Shown piece after piece: positions 1 through 5,288 of a DNA stretch of 10,729 nt. The notes under the pieces are model-generated. The model searched no databases. It worked only from the letters and a program-made list of their open reading frames with translations, and had not been told where the DNA came from. The DNA comes from an uncultured Blautia sp. (GTDB taxonomy: Bacteria > Bacillota > Clostridia > Lachnospirales > Lachnospiraceae), in assembly GCA_937893675.1 (NCBI GenBank), contig CALBGI010000005.1, positions 1 through 10,729 of the forward strand, read 5' to 3'. Both the position numbers and the translations under genes were made by a program. Position 1 is the first letter of the stretch. Each line of letters starts with the position of its first letter.

Positions 1-77
1 GAGGTCAGATTGTATGCCAATGTCCGATTCAAAAGCTGATCGTCCTCTACAATTAGAATCTTCTTCAAGACATTCAC
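1..77 (-). CDS. response regulator, N-terminal fragment (runs off left edge)
   Basis: Reading the minus strand from a GTG at 77, 25 complete codons give a typical response regulator receiver start: a hydrophobic first strand (KKILIVEDDQLL) containing the acidic pair that binds magnesium next to the phosphorylated aspartate. The phospho-acceptor Asp and the output domain lie outside the window. A purine-rich AAGGAAGG stretch just upstream (about 80-88) is a plausible ribosome site; an in-frame TTG at 68 is an alternative start. The protein would be half of a two-component system, probably with a histidine kinase beyond the edge. OmpR-type output is the commonest in this setting but cannot be seen. 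The gene is transcribed away from the XRE gene, so the two share the AT-rich control region between them. What it senses is unknown. Confidence 0.8.
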   Translation of the reverse strand, partial: MNVLKKILIVEDDQLLNRTLAYNLT

Positions 78-120
78 TTCCTTCCTTATTTTTCAACTAT
101 ATTGATAGGATAAACACAAA

Positions 121-192
121 ATGTTACAGAAATGTCCTAAATCTAAAAATCAAAACATTTTTTATTTTTCCTTACTATCAACATTGTAACAT
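121..192. repeat. 8-bp inverted repeat in the divergent intergenic region
   Basis: ATGTTACA at 121-128 and its exact complement TGTAACAT at 185-192 flank about 56 bp of AT-rich DNA between the response regulator and XRE genes. Paired sites of this kind are what a dimeric regulator acting on a divergent promoter region would use. No experimental family motif is recognised, and in such AT-rich DNA an 8-bp match could be chance. Confidence 0.25.
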
Positions 193-243
193 AGCTCATC
201 AAGGATACAACTGCACTTTTTCTATTCCCTCTCACAAAATCAG

Positions 244-264
244 TATAATCGTATCTGTTAACAG
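244..264 (+). promoter_or_regulatory. putative -10 box and palindromic operator for the XRE gene
   Basis: A perfect TATAAT at 244-249 is followed by a perfect 10-bp palindrome, CTGTTAACAG, at 255-264, where transcription would start. No convincing -35 box lies at the right distance, so the promoter may be weak or activated. XRE-family repressors often bind palindromes over their own start site, so autoregulation is a reasonable inference. The rest of 78-326 is AT-rich with no gene. Confidence 0.35.
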
Positions 265-326
265 GCATAATAAGGTTATTCCTTTGTGCAAATCGGCACG
301 ATAGAATATATTTGAGGTGAACGATT

Positions 327-683
327 ATGCCGATTGATGATTTGACCGCTTTGGGGCAAAAAATGCGGGAAGCCCGAAAGAAAAAAGACCTGACACAACA
401 AGAACTTGCGGATCTGAGCCATGTATCTATCAAGCAAATTGCAAAAATAGAAAAAGGAAAAATAAATCCATCTTATTTGATTTTGAAGGCATTGGCAAAG
501 GTTCTTCCGCTCTCTCTGGACGATCTGATCAATCCAGATGTTTCTCCAGAAGATGAGGGAGCCAATCAGATGAAGATGCTTTATTGCAGCTGTCCGTCAG
601 AAATGCGTGAAACCCTCTTGCGCCATACGCAGGAGACCGCGAAAGAACTAACAGAACTATCCGAGAAATTTGAAACGAATTGA
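327..683 (+). CDS. XRE-family helix-turn-helix transcriptional regulator
   Basis: The 118-aa product is a cytoplasmic DNA-binding protein of the Cro/C1 (XRE) class. The HTH_3 domain covers about residues 10-66: a positioning helix TQQELADLSH at 23-32 and a recognition helix around SIKQIAKIEKGK at 34-45, then a helix ending in the usual LSLDDL. The remaining 50 residues form a charged, probably helical tail that could serve dimerisation. The ATG is supported by GAGGTGA 6 nt upstream. Genes of this size are common in conjugative elements, where they control transfer or cargo. Here the gene is divergent from a response regulator and convergent with the relaxase gene. Its target is not known; the palindrome at 255-264 is a candidate. 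A terminator begins inside the stop codon. Confidence 0.9.
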   Translation: MPIDDLTALGQKMREARKKKDLTQQELADLSHVSIKQIAKIEKGKINPSYLILKALAKVLPLSLDDLINPDVSPEDEGANQMKMLYCSCPSEMRETLLRHTQETAKELTELSEKFETN

Positions 684-728
684 GCCGGTGAGTGAAATTT
701 GACTGTTTCCTCACTGGCTCCTTTCATT
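682..728 (+). terminator. intrinsic terminator after the XRE gene
   Basis: GAGCCGGTGAG at 682-692 pairs with CTCACTGGCTC at 710-720 over 11 positions with a single G:U pair; the loop is about 17 nt and a T-rich CTTTCATTT follows. The stem starts within the XRE stop codon. Confidence 0.75.
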
Positions 729-740
729 TCCGGGTAAAAA

Positions 741-889
741 GGGGCAAGCAATGCCGGTGTTAATACACACCGACCCGCAGAGTGCAAAATCCCTCCGTGA
801 TTTTCCTCTCCGCTTGCTTGTTGAGGGCAACGCCCCCAAGCCCCTTTGAACACAGAATTTCATTCTGTGGCTGCGCGTTCTGCGAACGC
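741..889. other. inverted-repeat cluster, candidate oriT or small RNA
   Basis: This non-coding stretch between the XRE terminator and the relaxase stop codon holds at least five inverted repeats. CGGTGT/ACACCG is at 755-760/767-772, AAAATC/GATTTT at 786-791/799-804 and GGGC/GCCC at 825-828/832-835, inside an outer CTTG/CAAG. CACAGAAT/ATTCTGTG is at 851-858/862-869 and GCGTTC/GAACGC at 875-880/884-889. CAAGCAA at 745-751 also pairs with TTGCTTG at 814-820. Transfer origins of MOBP elements usually lie beside the relaxase or mobC gene and carry such repeats next to the nick site. No known nick sequence was recognised, so oriT is an inference; a structured RNA is the alternative. Confidence 0.35.
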
Positions 890-893
890 TTTT

Positions 894-936
894 GACCAGG
901 ACCAGCTTACCGCTGGCCGTGGTCTTTTTCTTTTTC
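894..936 (+). terminator. plus-strand terminator overlapping the relaxase stop
   Basis: GACCA (894-898) pairs with TGGTC (920-924) and CCAGC (902-906) with GCTGG (912-916) around a 3-nt internal loop, followed on the plus strand by TTTTTCTTTTTC at 925-936. The apical loop holds the relaxase stop codon. The T-tract side shows that it acts on plus-strand transcripts, either read-through from the XRE gene or a transcript of the preceding repeat-rich region. Confidence 0.6.
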
Positions 937-2319
937 AACATCCTGTTCTACCTCCATTTTCAGCACTCGATCTACATTGGCCTTTGCCGTTAAAAGCTCC
1001 CGCATTTCCTCACGGGAACGCCGGTACTCGGCATAGGTCTTTTTCTTTTCTTCCAGCAATTTCGCGTACTCTGTCTGCAACTCTTTGACCTTGGGCAGCT
1101 TCTTGACTCCCATCTCATCAAAGGCATTCTTGGCAGCCTGGTGGAGCAGAATTTCTTCCTCATGTTCCTCCCGGAATTTCTTAGAGTAGCCTGCCTTGCG
1201 GTATGCCACATAGACCTCACGGGTCTTGGCATAATTTACGATGTGAGTACGCAGAACAGCAATCTCTGCCATGCGCTTTTCAGCCGCTTTGATCTGCGCC
1301 GAAAGCTCATTGTGATGTGCCGTGGCAGCCGCAGCCTTTTCTTCCAAAACCGCATACTCCAGCAGATTGTTCTCTGACAGGTAATTCATGGTCTGTGCCA
1401 TTTGTTTCAGATTGAAAACCTTGGCCCATCGAGCATATCCAGCACCTTTTCCTGCCTGCAATTTTGCCTGAATGTCCACCAGCAGATTGACCTTCGGCGG
1501 CTCTGCCTGTGTGACTGTTTTCTTTCGTGGGATATGCGCTTTCTTCCCGGAGAGAACTGCCTGCAAATCTTCCAATCCATATCCTTCGCCCAGGCTGTCC
1601 ATGCGAGCGGCTTTCTCCCAACCAGGGAGCTTCAGGCGATACGATTTTCCGCGCTTTGATACTTCACAGCCGGACTCTTTCAGCAGCTTCAGCAGCTCCT
1701 CAAAATTAGCAGGGCTTTGTGATAATGCGTTGTCAATCGCCACACGAAGCAGCTCTCGGTGAGAGGGTTTTGCCTGATTGCCCAGCCATTTGTTATAGCT
1801 CTTTCCATGAGGGTTCGGATTCTCTACAATGGACAGTCCATTCTCAATGCAGATGGTGTCACTTAGCCGACGAACTGCCTTGGTGCTGCCCCAAAAGTTT
1901 CGGAACTTCCGGTCATATTCTAAGCTGACCGATGACCAGATAATGTGATTGTGAATGTGCGACTTGTCTATGTGAGTGCAGACCACAAAGGCATGATTGC
2001 CTTTGGTAAAACGCTTGGCAAATTCTACGCCCAGCCTGTTGGCTTCTTCCGGGGTGATTTCGCCAGGGCGGAAGGACTGGCGCACATGATAGGCAATCAC
2101 ATCATCCGCACCGCGTACTCGTCCGGTCGCGGCAAGGTACTGCCGCTTTGCCAGAAGAAACTCTGCATCCGCAGTCCGGCTGTCACACGCATAGCCGGTA
2201 ATGAGCCTGCCGTTATCTGTTTTCTTTGGGTTGGCCACATAGTCGATGATGTCACTGATCGCCCGACTTTCTGTGCGGCCCTTGCCGACATGAAGCGGCA
2301 TGATTCTTGTGGTTGCCAT
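907..2319 (-). CDS. MOBP-type relaxase / mobilization nuclease
   Basis: The 470-aa relaxase would nick oriT, stay covalently bound to the 5' end and lead the strand into the recipient. The N-terminal Relaxase domain (PF03432, about residues 5-250) shows a candidate catalytic tyrosine (Y27 in SDIIDYVANPKK). It also has the metal-binding histidine motif HIDKSHIHNHII (H121, H123 and H125, with H116 nearby). The second half, from about residue 330, is rich in Lys, Glu and Ala and looks like coiled coil, as is usual for the family. I chose ATG 2319 rather than the longer frame from 2382 because AAAGGAGG (2328-2335) lies 8 nt upstream and the family begins near this Met. The sequence resembles the Tn1549-group relaxases. 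It is separated from mobC by accessory genes and is divergent from the 2376 promoter. No convincing promoter of its own was identified. Confidence 0.93.
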   Translation of the reverse strand: MATTRIMPLHVGKGRTESRAISDIIDYVANPKKTDNGRLITGYACDSRTADAEFLLAKRQYLAATGRVRGADDVIAYHVRQSFRPGEITPEEANRLGVEFAKRFTKGNHAFVVCTHIDKSHIHNHIIWSSVSLEYDRKFRNFWGSTKAVRRLSDTICIENGLSIVENPNPHGKSYNKWLGNQAKPSHRELLRVAIDNALSQSPANFEELLKLLKESGCEVSKRGKSYRLKLPGWEKAARMDSLGEGYGLEDLQAVLSGKKAHIPRKKTVTQAEPPKVNLLVDIQAKLQAGKGAGYARWAKVFNLKQMAQTMNYLSENNLLEYAVLEEKAAAATAHHNELSAQIKAAEKRMAEIAVLRTHIVNYAKTREVYVAYRKAGYSKKFREEHEEEILLHQAAKNAFDEMGVKKLPKVKELQTEYAKLLEEKKKTYAEYRRSREEMRELLTAKANVDRVLKMEVEQDVEKEKDHGQR

Positions 2320-2375
2320 AGAAGGAACCTCCTTTCTCATAGGCCGAGAAGATATTTTTTGATTTTTCATGGGGA

Positions 2376-2404
2376 TTGACATATTTTCTAAAGTTGCATA
2401 TAAT
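2376..2404 (+). promoter_or_regulatory. perfect sigma-A-type promoter
   Basis: TTGACA at 2376-2381 and TATAAT at 2399-2404 match both consensus hexamers exactly with the ideal 17-bp spacer. Transcription would start near 2411, about 190 nt before the first downstream ATG, so a long leader or a free-standing RNA is produced. Such a strong promoter is unusual in front of an accessory gene unless expression is limited afterwards. Confidence 0.85.
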
Positions 2405-2410
2405 AATAGT

Positions 2411-2580
2411 ACAAGGTGGGCAACGGCGTGTGTCTGCCAAAGCGTTGAAGCATAATAGCGTACCGGGATGCCTTGTTATGCAGAGCTTTCAGTAGGGGTT
2501 GTGCAGTAACCTCAAACCGGAGTAGGCTGCAAAGCCGAAAGAAAATGCTCAAAGCCGCCTTGCATTGCAGGGCGGCTTTC
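2411..2580 (+). ncRNA. structured leader RNA of unknown family
   Basis: From the predicted start to the terminator this RNA can form several hairpins. GGCA 2419-2422 pairs with TGCC 2435-2438. A nested arm joins AAAGC 2439-2443 to GCTTT 2485-2489, GCATAA 2450-2455 to TTATGC 2476-2481 and GCGT 2458-2461 to ATGC 2468-2471. GGGGTT 2495-2500 pairs with AACCTC 2508-2513 (one G:U). GGCT 2525-2528 pairs with AGCC 2533-2536 under a GCAA tetraloop. CAAAGCCG occurs twice, at 2530-2537 and 2550-2557; the first copy could compete with the second for the terminator's 3' arm, which allows an alternative fold. I do not recognise a known riboswitch core. It may be an attenuating leader for the downstream gene, a stand-alone small RNA, or an RNA partner of the nuclease-like product. 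Only the pairing is seen; function is inference. Confidence 0.5.
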
Positions 2581-2584
2581 TTTA
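2551..2584 (+). terminator. terminator/attenuator ahead of the PBECR4-like gene
   Basis: AAAGCCGCC (2551-2559) pairs perfectly with GGCGGCTTT (2571-2579) over an 11-nt loop and is followed by CTTTAT. The T-tract is short, so read-through into the gene starting at 2601 is likely, as expected for an attenuator between a strong promoter and a gene needing low or conditional expression. Confidence 0.65.
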
Positions 2585-2600
2585 TGGACAGAGAGGTTTT

Positions 2601-3188
2601 ATGGATAAATTACAAAAGTGTGCAAAAGCATTTGAAAAATTATTGGAGACACAGTATCGAATTATTATTGGCCGAAAGGGAAAAACCGTAGAGTTAGTGA
2701 TTGGCTTTTCCAAATTGGACTTTCATCATCTGATGGGTCTTGGAAAACTAAAAGATTTGCGGATAGCAAAACAAAATCGTGGTTCTGTATTTGATGAAAT
2801 CATAATCGGAAGCACCACCTATGAGACTTTAGCGAAAAGCCGTTATCTGCCTCAAATTGAAAATCGGTTTGAACCGTTGGCTTTAATTGAACAACTCCTG
2901 GACGATAACCGTCTGGTATTCCGTTACAATGCAAAATTGAATCAGTTTTCTTTAATTGAAGCGGACTATTTATTATCAACTCCGTTGGAAAACAGCGACA
3001 TTTACATTTTTATTGCAGAACACAAGGACACCGGAAAATATTTCTGTCGGTCTTTCTTCCCGAAAGAGAAGAAAGATTACACAGAGGGACAGCCGCGCTA
3101 TACCATGCTCTATAAAGAAAAAAAGAATTTAACTACCGGAGAGACCATCATCCAGTATGACCGTCTAACCCCGAAAACACAAGCATAA
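2601..3188 (+). CDS. PBECR4-like (BECR-fold nuclease) domain protein
   Basis: The 195-aa soluble protein resembles the PBECR4 family (phage-Barnase-EndoU-ColicinE5/D-RelE-like nuclease 4), which was described from comparative analysis of phage and conjugative-element proteins as a probable RNase fold. The recognised signature is FHHLMGLGKLKDLR at about 41-54, the conserved His-Leu-Gly-Leu-Lys-Asp segment after a short beta strand. Strands around 133-153 (DIYIFIAEH, YFCRSFFPK) and a C-terminal basic segment follow. I chose ATG 2601, with GAGAGG just upstream (4 nt spacing), over the earlier in-frame start at 2565, which lies in the terminator loop. It is the first gene after the strong promoter and leader and is followed after 34 nt by a small Cys-rich protein. 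Activity and target are not established; family assignment is from memory of the motif. Confidence 0.65.
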   Translation: MDKLQKCAKAFEKLLETQYRIIIGRKGKTVELVIGFSKLDFHHLMGLGKLKDLRIAKQNRGSVFDEIIIGSTTYETLAKSRYLPQIENRFEPLALIEQLLDDNRLVFRYNAKLNQFSLIEADYLLSTPLENSDIYIFIAEHKDTGKYFCRSFFPKEKKDYTEGQPRYTMLYKEKKNLTTGETIIQYDRLTPKTQA

Positions 3189-3222
3189 TTTTCCAAATGC
3201 TTTAAGGAGGTATAACCCAATA

Positions 3223-3462
3223 ATGCAACCAATTTCTGTTGAAGCGTTTGCCAGTATGGTCATGAAGAATAATAAAGGCTATCGGAAAAAGGAACTGGTA
3301 AAAACGCTGAATGACACACTTACTGCCAAGAAAAACGGTGCAAAATGTATGATCTGTGGTGCGCCGATTTGGGCGGCGGGAAGTGCCATCACTGGTAGCA
3401 ACCTATGCTTTACCTGTACAACAGGTGAAACAAATGACAGCGACGATTATGAGATAAAGTAA
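3223..3462 (+). CDS. small four-cysteine (zinc-ribbon-like) protein
   Basis: The 79-aa protein has an N-terminal helical part with several lysines (about 1-40), then two CxxC knuckles, CMIC and CFTC, 18 residues apart between the inner cysteines. They bracket the segment GAPIWAAGSAITGSNL, and an acidic tail follows. The layout suggests a single zinc ribbon, so it may bind nucleic acid or a protein. Similar small proteins are widespread in Gram-positive mobile elements without an assigned function. It sits 34 nt after the PBECR4-like gene and before the next terminator, so the two are probably one operon. An AAGGAGG at 3204-3210 supports translation, although its 12-nt spacing to ATG 3223 is long. 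Partner, antitoxin-like or unrelated roles cannot be separated from sequence alone. Confidence 0.75.
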   Translation: MQPISVEAFASMVMKNNKGYRKKELVKTLNDTLTAKKNGAKCMICGAPIWAAGSAITGSNLCFTCTTGETNDSDDYEIK

Positions 3463-3767
3463 CAGGGTATCGGGGAAAATCCCGACACCCTGTTGCTCTT
3501 ATTCATTCTCTGATAGTACATCGTGCTGATCTGCCGTTCTAACTGTCGGACGCTCCACGCAGACCTTAAGCATTCTTCCACATAAAAGGTTCGTGTCTGC
3601 TTATCTGCTACACGCATCAAAAGGCGATAATGTGACCAACTCAATTCAAGACACAGTGTGTCTCGAATTGGGAATGTACAGTAGAACTGCCTCATCTTGC
3701 GAATATTTAATTTGTCAAAACCTTTTCCAAACTCATCAGTTAATTTCGCTGAAAGATAGTCCAACAA
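3447..3767 (-). pseudogene. relic of a DUF1016/YhcG-type PDDEXK nuclease gene
   Basis: About 85 residues (YLSAKLTDEFGKGFDKLN, MRQFYCTFPIRDTLC, LSWSHYRLLMRV, EECLRSAWSVRQLERQI) match the N-terminal DUF1016_N domain of YhcG-like proteins, which are normally around 340 aa with a C-terminal PDDEXK nuclease domain. The fragment lacks the start of that domain. It also ends shortly after YYQR, where the frame runs into the neighbouring terminator hairpin and stops, so the whole nuclease domain is gone. No ATG or ribosome site precedes it; only a TTG opens the frame. It is best read as a decayed gene carried in the accessory module. Its 5' break coincides with the break of the plus-strand relic. Confidence 0.75.
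3461..3503 (+). terminator. terminator after the PBECR4/zinc-ribbon operon
   Basis: AACAGGGTATCGGG (3461-3474) pairs with CCCGACACCCTGTT (3481-3494) over 14 positions with one A:C mismatch, around a 6-nt loop. It overlaps the stop codon at 3460-3462. The following GCTCTTATTC is only moderately T-rich. Confidence 0.65.
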
Positions 3768-3771
3768 ATAA

Positions 3772-4128
3772 ATCGGCAGTGAGACTGAAAAACTGCCTGG
3801 ATATTCAGAAACATATAAACCTGAATTTTTCTCGACAGCAACAGATTTCAGGGTTATTTTGAAAAATGTGAATTACAACTTAGAGGGTGTCATCCATCAA
3901 GTTACCCACCAAGATGCTGAACTATCAACGGTATCTAAACAGATTTTGGCTTTCTGTACAACACCAAAATCAAAGAAAGAGCTTGCAGCATTTTGTGGCT
4001 TCAAAGATCTAAGAAATTTCACCTTGAAGCATATCAATCCGCTTTTAGAATCCGGGCAATTAGAAATGACTATTCCCGATAAACCTAAAAGTCGCAATCA
4101 AAAATATATTACAGTTCGTTCCGAATAA
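3772..4128 (+). pseudogene. C-terminal relic of an AlbA_2/ATPase-type putative regulator
   Basis: The frame is open from 3772 (after an in-frame TAA at 3769-3771) to 4128. It reads ETEKLPGYSETYKPEFFSTA and then FRVILKNVNYNLEG, followed by a winged-helix segment (ILAFCTTPKSKKELAAFCGF, LKHINPLLESGQLEMTIPDK). These match the C-terminal end of the large AlbA_2/RecG-C-like putative regulators (several hundred residues) common in gut Firmicutes, including the NQKYITV-type ending. Homology begins well before any credible start; the only initiation options are a TTG at 3859 or GTG at 3868 without a clear ribosome site. It is therefore most likely a 5'-truncated remnant. A free-standing winged-helix protein of about 89 aa is a less likely alternative. 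Confidence 0.6.
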
Positions 4129-4133
4129 ACAGA

Positions 4134-4179
4134 GAAGCAGGGCATTGGGTCTCATCTCCCATTGTCCTGCTTCTTTTTC
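4134..4179 (+). terminator. strong intrinsic terminator
   Basis: GAAGCAGGGCATTGGG (4134-4149) and CCCATTGTCCTGCTTC (4158-4173) form a 16-position stem with one G:U pair and one mismatch over an 8-nt loop, followed by TTTTTC. It presumably belonged to the now truncated plus-strand gene and shields the convergent minus-strand genes. Confidence 0.8.
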
Positions 4180-4202
4180 ATTCCAAATTATATTCACATC
4201 AT

Positions 4203-4502
4203 TTACTCATACACCCAATCCTGAATGGCAAATTTCAAACTCTGCACCTTTCCCAGCAGCCAGATCGCAGCCAGCGGCAGCCCCATCGGGCTAATCAAAA
4301 ATGCCATAACCAGCAAAATCACACCGTTCTGCGGGGAATAGGTAATAAGCACAGCCACGCCAAGCAGAGCAATTACCGTGCTGAACAGACCAAGCACCAG
4401 ACCAGATATGTAGATCAGCCCCGTGCAGAACCAGACAAAAAGCGTCAGCACCAAAATGACCGGTGCGGTTACGATCATCAGCAAGCATTTCAAAATCTTC
4501 AT
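4203..4502 (-). CDS. CD1845-family small membrane protein
   Basis: The 99-aa product is almost entirely hydrophobic, with about three membrane segments (roughly residues 5-30, 33-58 and 62-85) separated by short turns, and a short polar C-terminus ending FAIQDWVYE. It resembles the CD1845 family, named after a gene in a Clostridioides difficile 630 conjugative transposon and regularly found near the relaxase and mobC genes of Tn1549-like elements; its function is unknown. ATG 4502 was chosen over an earlier in-frame Met because GGAGG lies just upstream. The ATG also overlaps the stop codon of the preceding gene as ATGA, indicating translational coupling. It could be part of the transfer apparatus or an entry-exclusion-type protein, but nothing in the sequence decides this. 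Confidence 0.8.
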   Translation of the reverse strand: MKILKCLLMIVTAPVILVLTLFVWFCTGLIYISGLVLGLFSTVIALLGVAVLITYSPQNGVILLVMAFLISPMGLPLAAIWLLGKVQSLKFAIQDWVYE

Positions 4503-4801
4503 CCCAATTCCTCCTTCCAGCGGTCCAGATACCATTTGCATAGGGCATCCGCTTCCTTTACATCATCTTCCGTAAGCTCCCGTTTGCCTTTGGTCAGTTC
4601 AATCTCCACATAAGTCCGGTAATCATCGGCTAAGAGGTCGAACAGTTCCTTGGGAGTATGGCACACCTCGCCGGTGCAATAGTGAAAGTCCTGGTCAAAT
4701 TCAACTCTTACACATCCATGACGGCTGATATAAACTTCGATGGTCTCGTCTGCGGCCAGATAGTCCGCAAAAATCTCCAACACTTTTTCAAAGGTCAGCA
4801 T
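4499..4801 (-). CDS. conserved hypothetical protein of the element
   Basis: The 100-aa protein is acidic and soluble, without signal peptide or membrane segment. It starts MLTFEKVLEIFADYLAADET, has a probable strand pair (IEVYISRHGCVRVEF), a CTGEVCH segment and a C-terminal Glu/Lys-rich helix ending WYLDRWKEELG. I do not recognise a named family. AAAGGAG at 4811-4817 lies 9 nt before the ATG. It is first in a two-gene unit with the CD1845-family protein, overlapping it by 4 nt, and has its own promoter downstream of the mobC terminator. Its constant neighbourhood with mobilization genes suggests a transfer-related or regulatory role, but this is inference. Confidence 0.8.
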   Translation of the reverse strand: MLTFEKVLEIFADYLAADETIEVYISRHGCVRVEFDQDFHYCTGEVCHTPKELFDLLADDYRTYVEIELTKGKRELTEDDVKEADALCKWYLDRWKEELG

Positions 4802-4835
4802 CTGTTTTCACTCCTTTGCTACTATTCTATTTCAT

Positions 4836-4864
4836 ATTATCCGGTATGGACAGGCAAAAGACAA
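4836..4864 (-). promoter_or_regulatory. promoter of the 4801/4502 gene pair
   Basis: On the minus strand TTGTCT (4864-4859) and GATAAT (4841-4836) are 17 bp apart, a near-consensus promoter starting transcription near 4829, about 28 nt ahead of the ATG at 4801 and its ribosome site. Confidence 0.65.
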
Positions 4865-4873
4865 GGATACCGG
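4841..4873. repeat. inverted repeat spanning the promoter, candidate operator
   Basis: CCGGTAT at 4841-4847 and ATACCGG at 4867-4873 are exact complements, 19 bp apart. One arm touches the -10 box and the other lies just upstream of the -35 box, positions where a dimeric repressor or relaxosome protein would block transcription. The binding protein is unknown. Confidence 0.4.
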
Positions 4874-4874
4874 C

Positions 4875-4927
4875 AAAAAGAAAAAGCGGAGGAAGGTGCG
4901 GCGAAGAAACGCCGTTCCTCCCTCCGC
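4875..4927 (-). terminator. intrinsic terminator after mobC
   Basis: In minus-strand sense GCGGAGG (4927-4921) pairs with CCTCCGC (4892-4886), with an inner CGGCG/CGCCG stem, followed by TTTTTCTTTTT (4885-4875). It ends the long SNF2-DUF3848/3849-mobC transcript. Confidence 0.85.
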
Positions 4928-4947
4928 AAATGGAGTATCTATCCCTG

Positions 4948-5286
4948 TTATGAAAGTTTAGAAAGCTGGGTAAGGATTTCCTTCACACCTTCCCATAACT
5001 GTTCCTGCCGCTGGGATATATCCTCCAAATCAGCATCATAAACCCGCCCCGTCTCATGCACTTTGCGGGTCAGCTGATTCAAGTTGTTGCTGCTTCGGCG
5101 CATCAGGGAGACCAGCTCCTTCAGCTCCGGCAGATCCAGCTGCACCACATACCCATCCAGTGCCATTTTCCGCAGATAGGCACTCAAATTTTCTGTCCCG
5201 TATTGCTGCATCTTTTGATGGATCAGCTCCAGTTCCTCTGCGGATACCCAAAACAGCACCGGAACATCCCGCTTACGCTTTGCCAT
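4948..5286 (-). CDS. mobC: MobC-like relaxosome accessory protein
   Basis: The 112-aa protein fits the MobC family of plasmid and element mobilization proteins, which bind oriT DNA and help the relaxase open the nick region. Residues 9-48 (VPVLFWVSAEELELIHQKM, then the helix ending YLRKMALDGY) look like a ribbon-helix-helix DNA-binding fold. Residues 55-85 carry the MobC signature LMRRSSNNLNQLTRKVHETG. A C-terminal helix (SQRQEQLWEGVKEILTQL) probably serves oligomerisation. It starts 2 nt after the stop codon of the DUF3848/3849 gene and is followed by a strong terminator, so it is last in the operon. Its expected partner, the relaxase, is transcribed separately more than 2.5 kb away. Confidence 0.88.
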   Translation of the reverse strand: MAKRKRDVPVLFWVSAEELELIHQKMQQYGTENLSAYLRKMALDGYVVQLDLPELKELVSLMRRSSNNLNQLTRKVHETGRVYDADLEDISQRQEQLWEGVKEILTQLSKLS

Positions 5287-5288
5287 AG

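Noticed and set aside
14..304. 96-codon plus-strand frame at the left edge
   Set aside because: Overlaps the response regulator start on the other strand and the control region; composition is that of AT-rich non-coding DNA.
284..312. TTGTGC and TATATT 17 bp apart before the XRE gene
   Set aside because: Transcription would start inside or after the ribosome site at 314-320, so it cannot drive normal translation.
2380..2409. Minus-strand TTGTAC with a TTAGAA box as relaxase promoter
   Set aside because: The -10 match is weak and the boxes overlap the perfect plus-strand promoter; too uncertain to annotate.
2468..2509. Possible 13-codon leader peptide inside the structured RNA
   Set aside because: No ribosome site precedes the ATG, and there is no run of regulatory codons typical of attenuation peptides.
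3593..3862. 89-codon plus-strand frame over the DUF1016 relic
   Set aside because: Antisense to recognisable DUF1016 sequence and in a different frame from the downstream relic.
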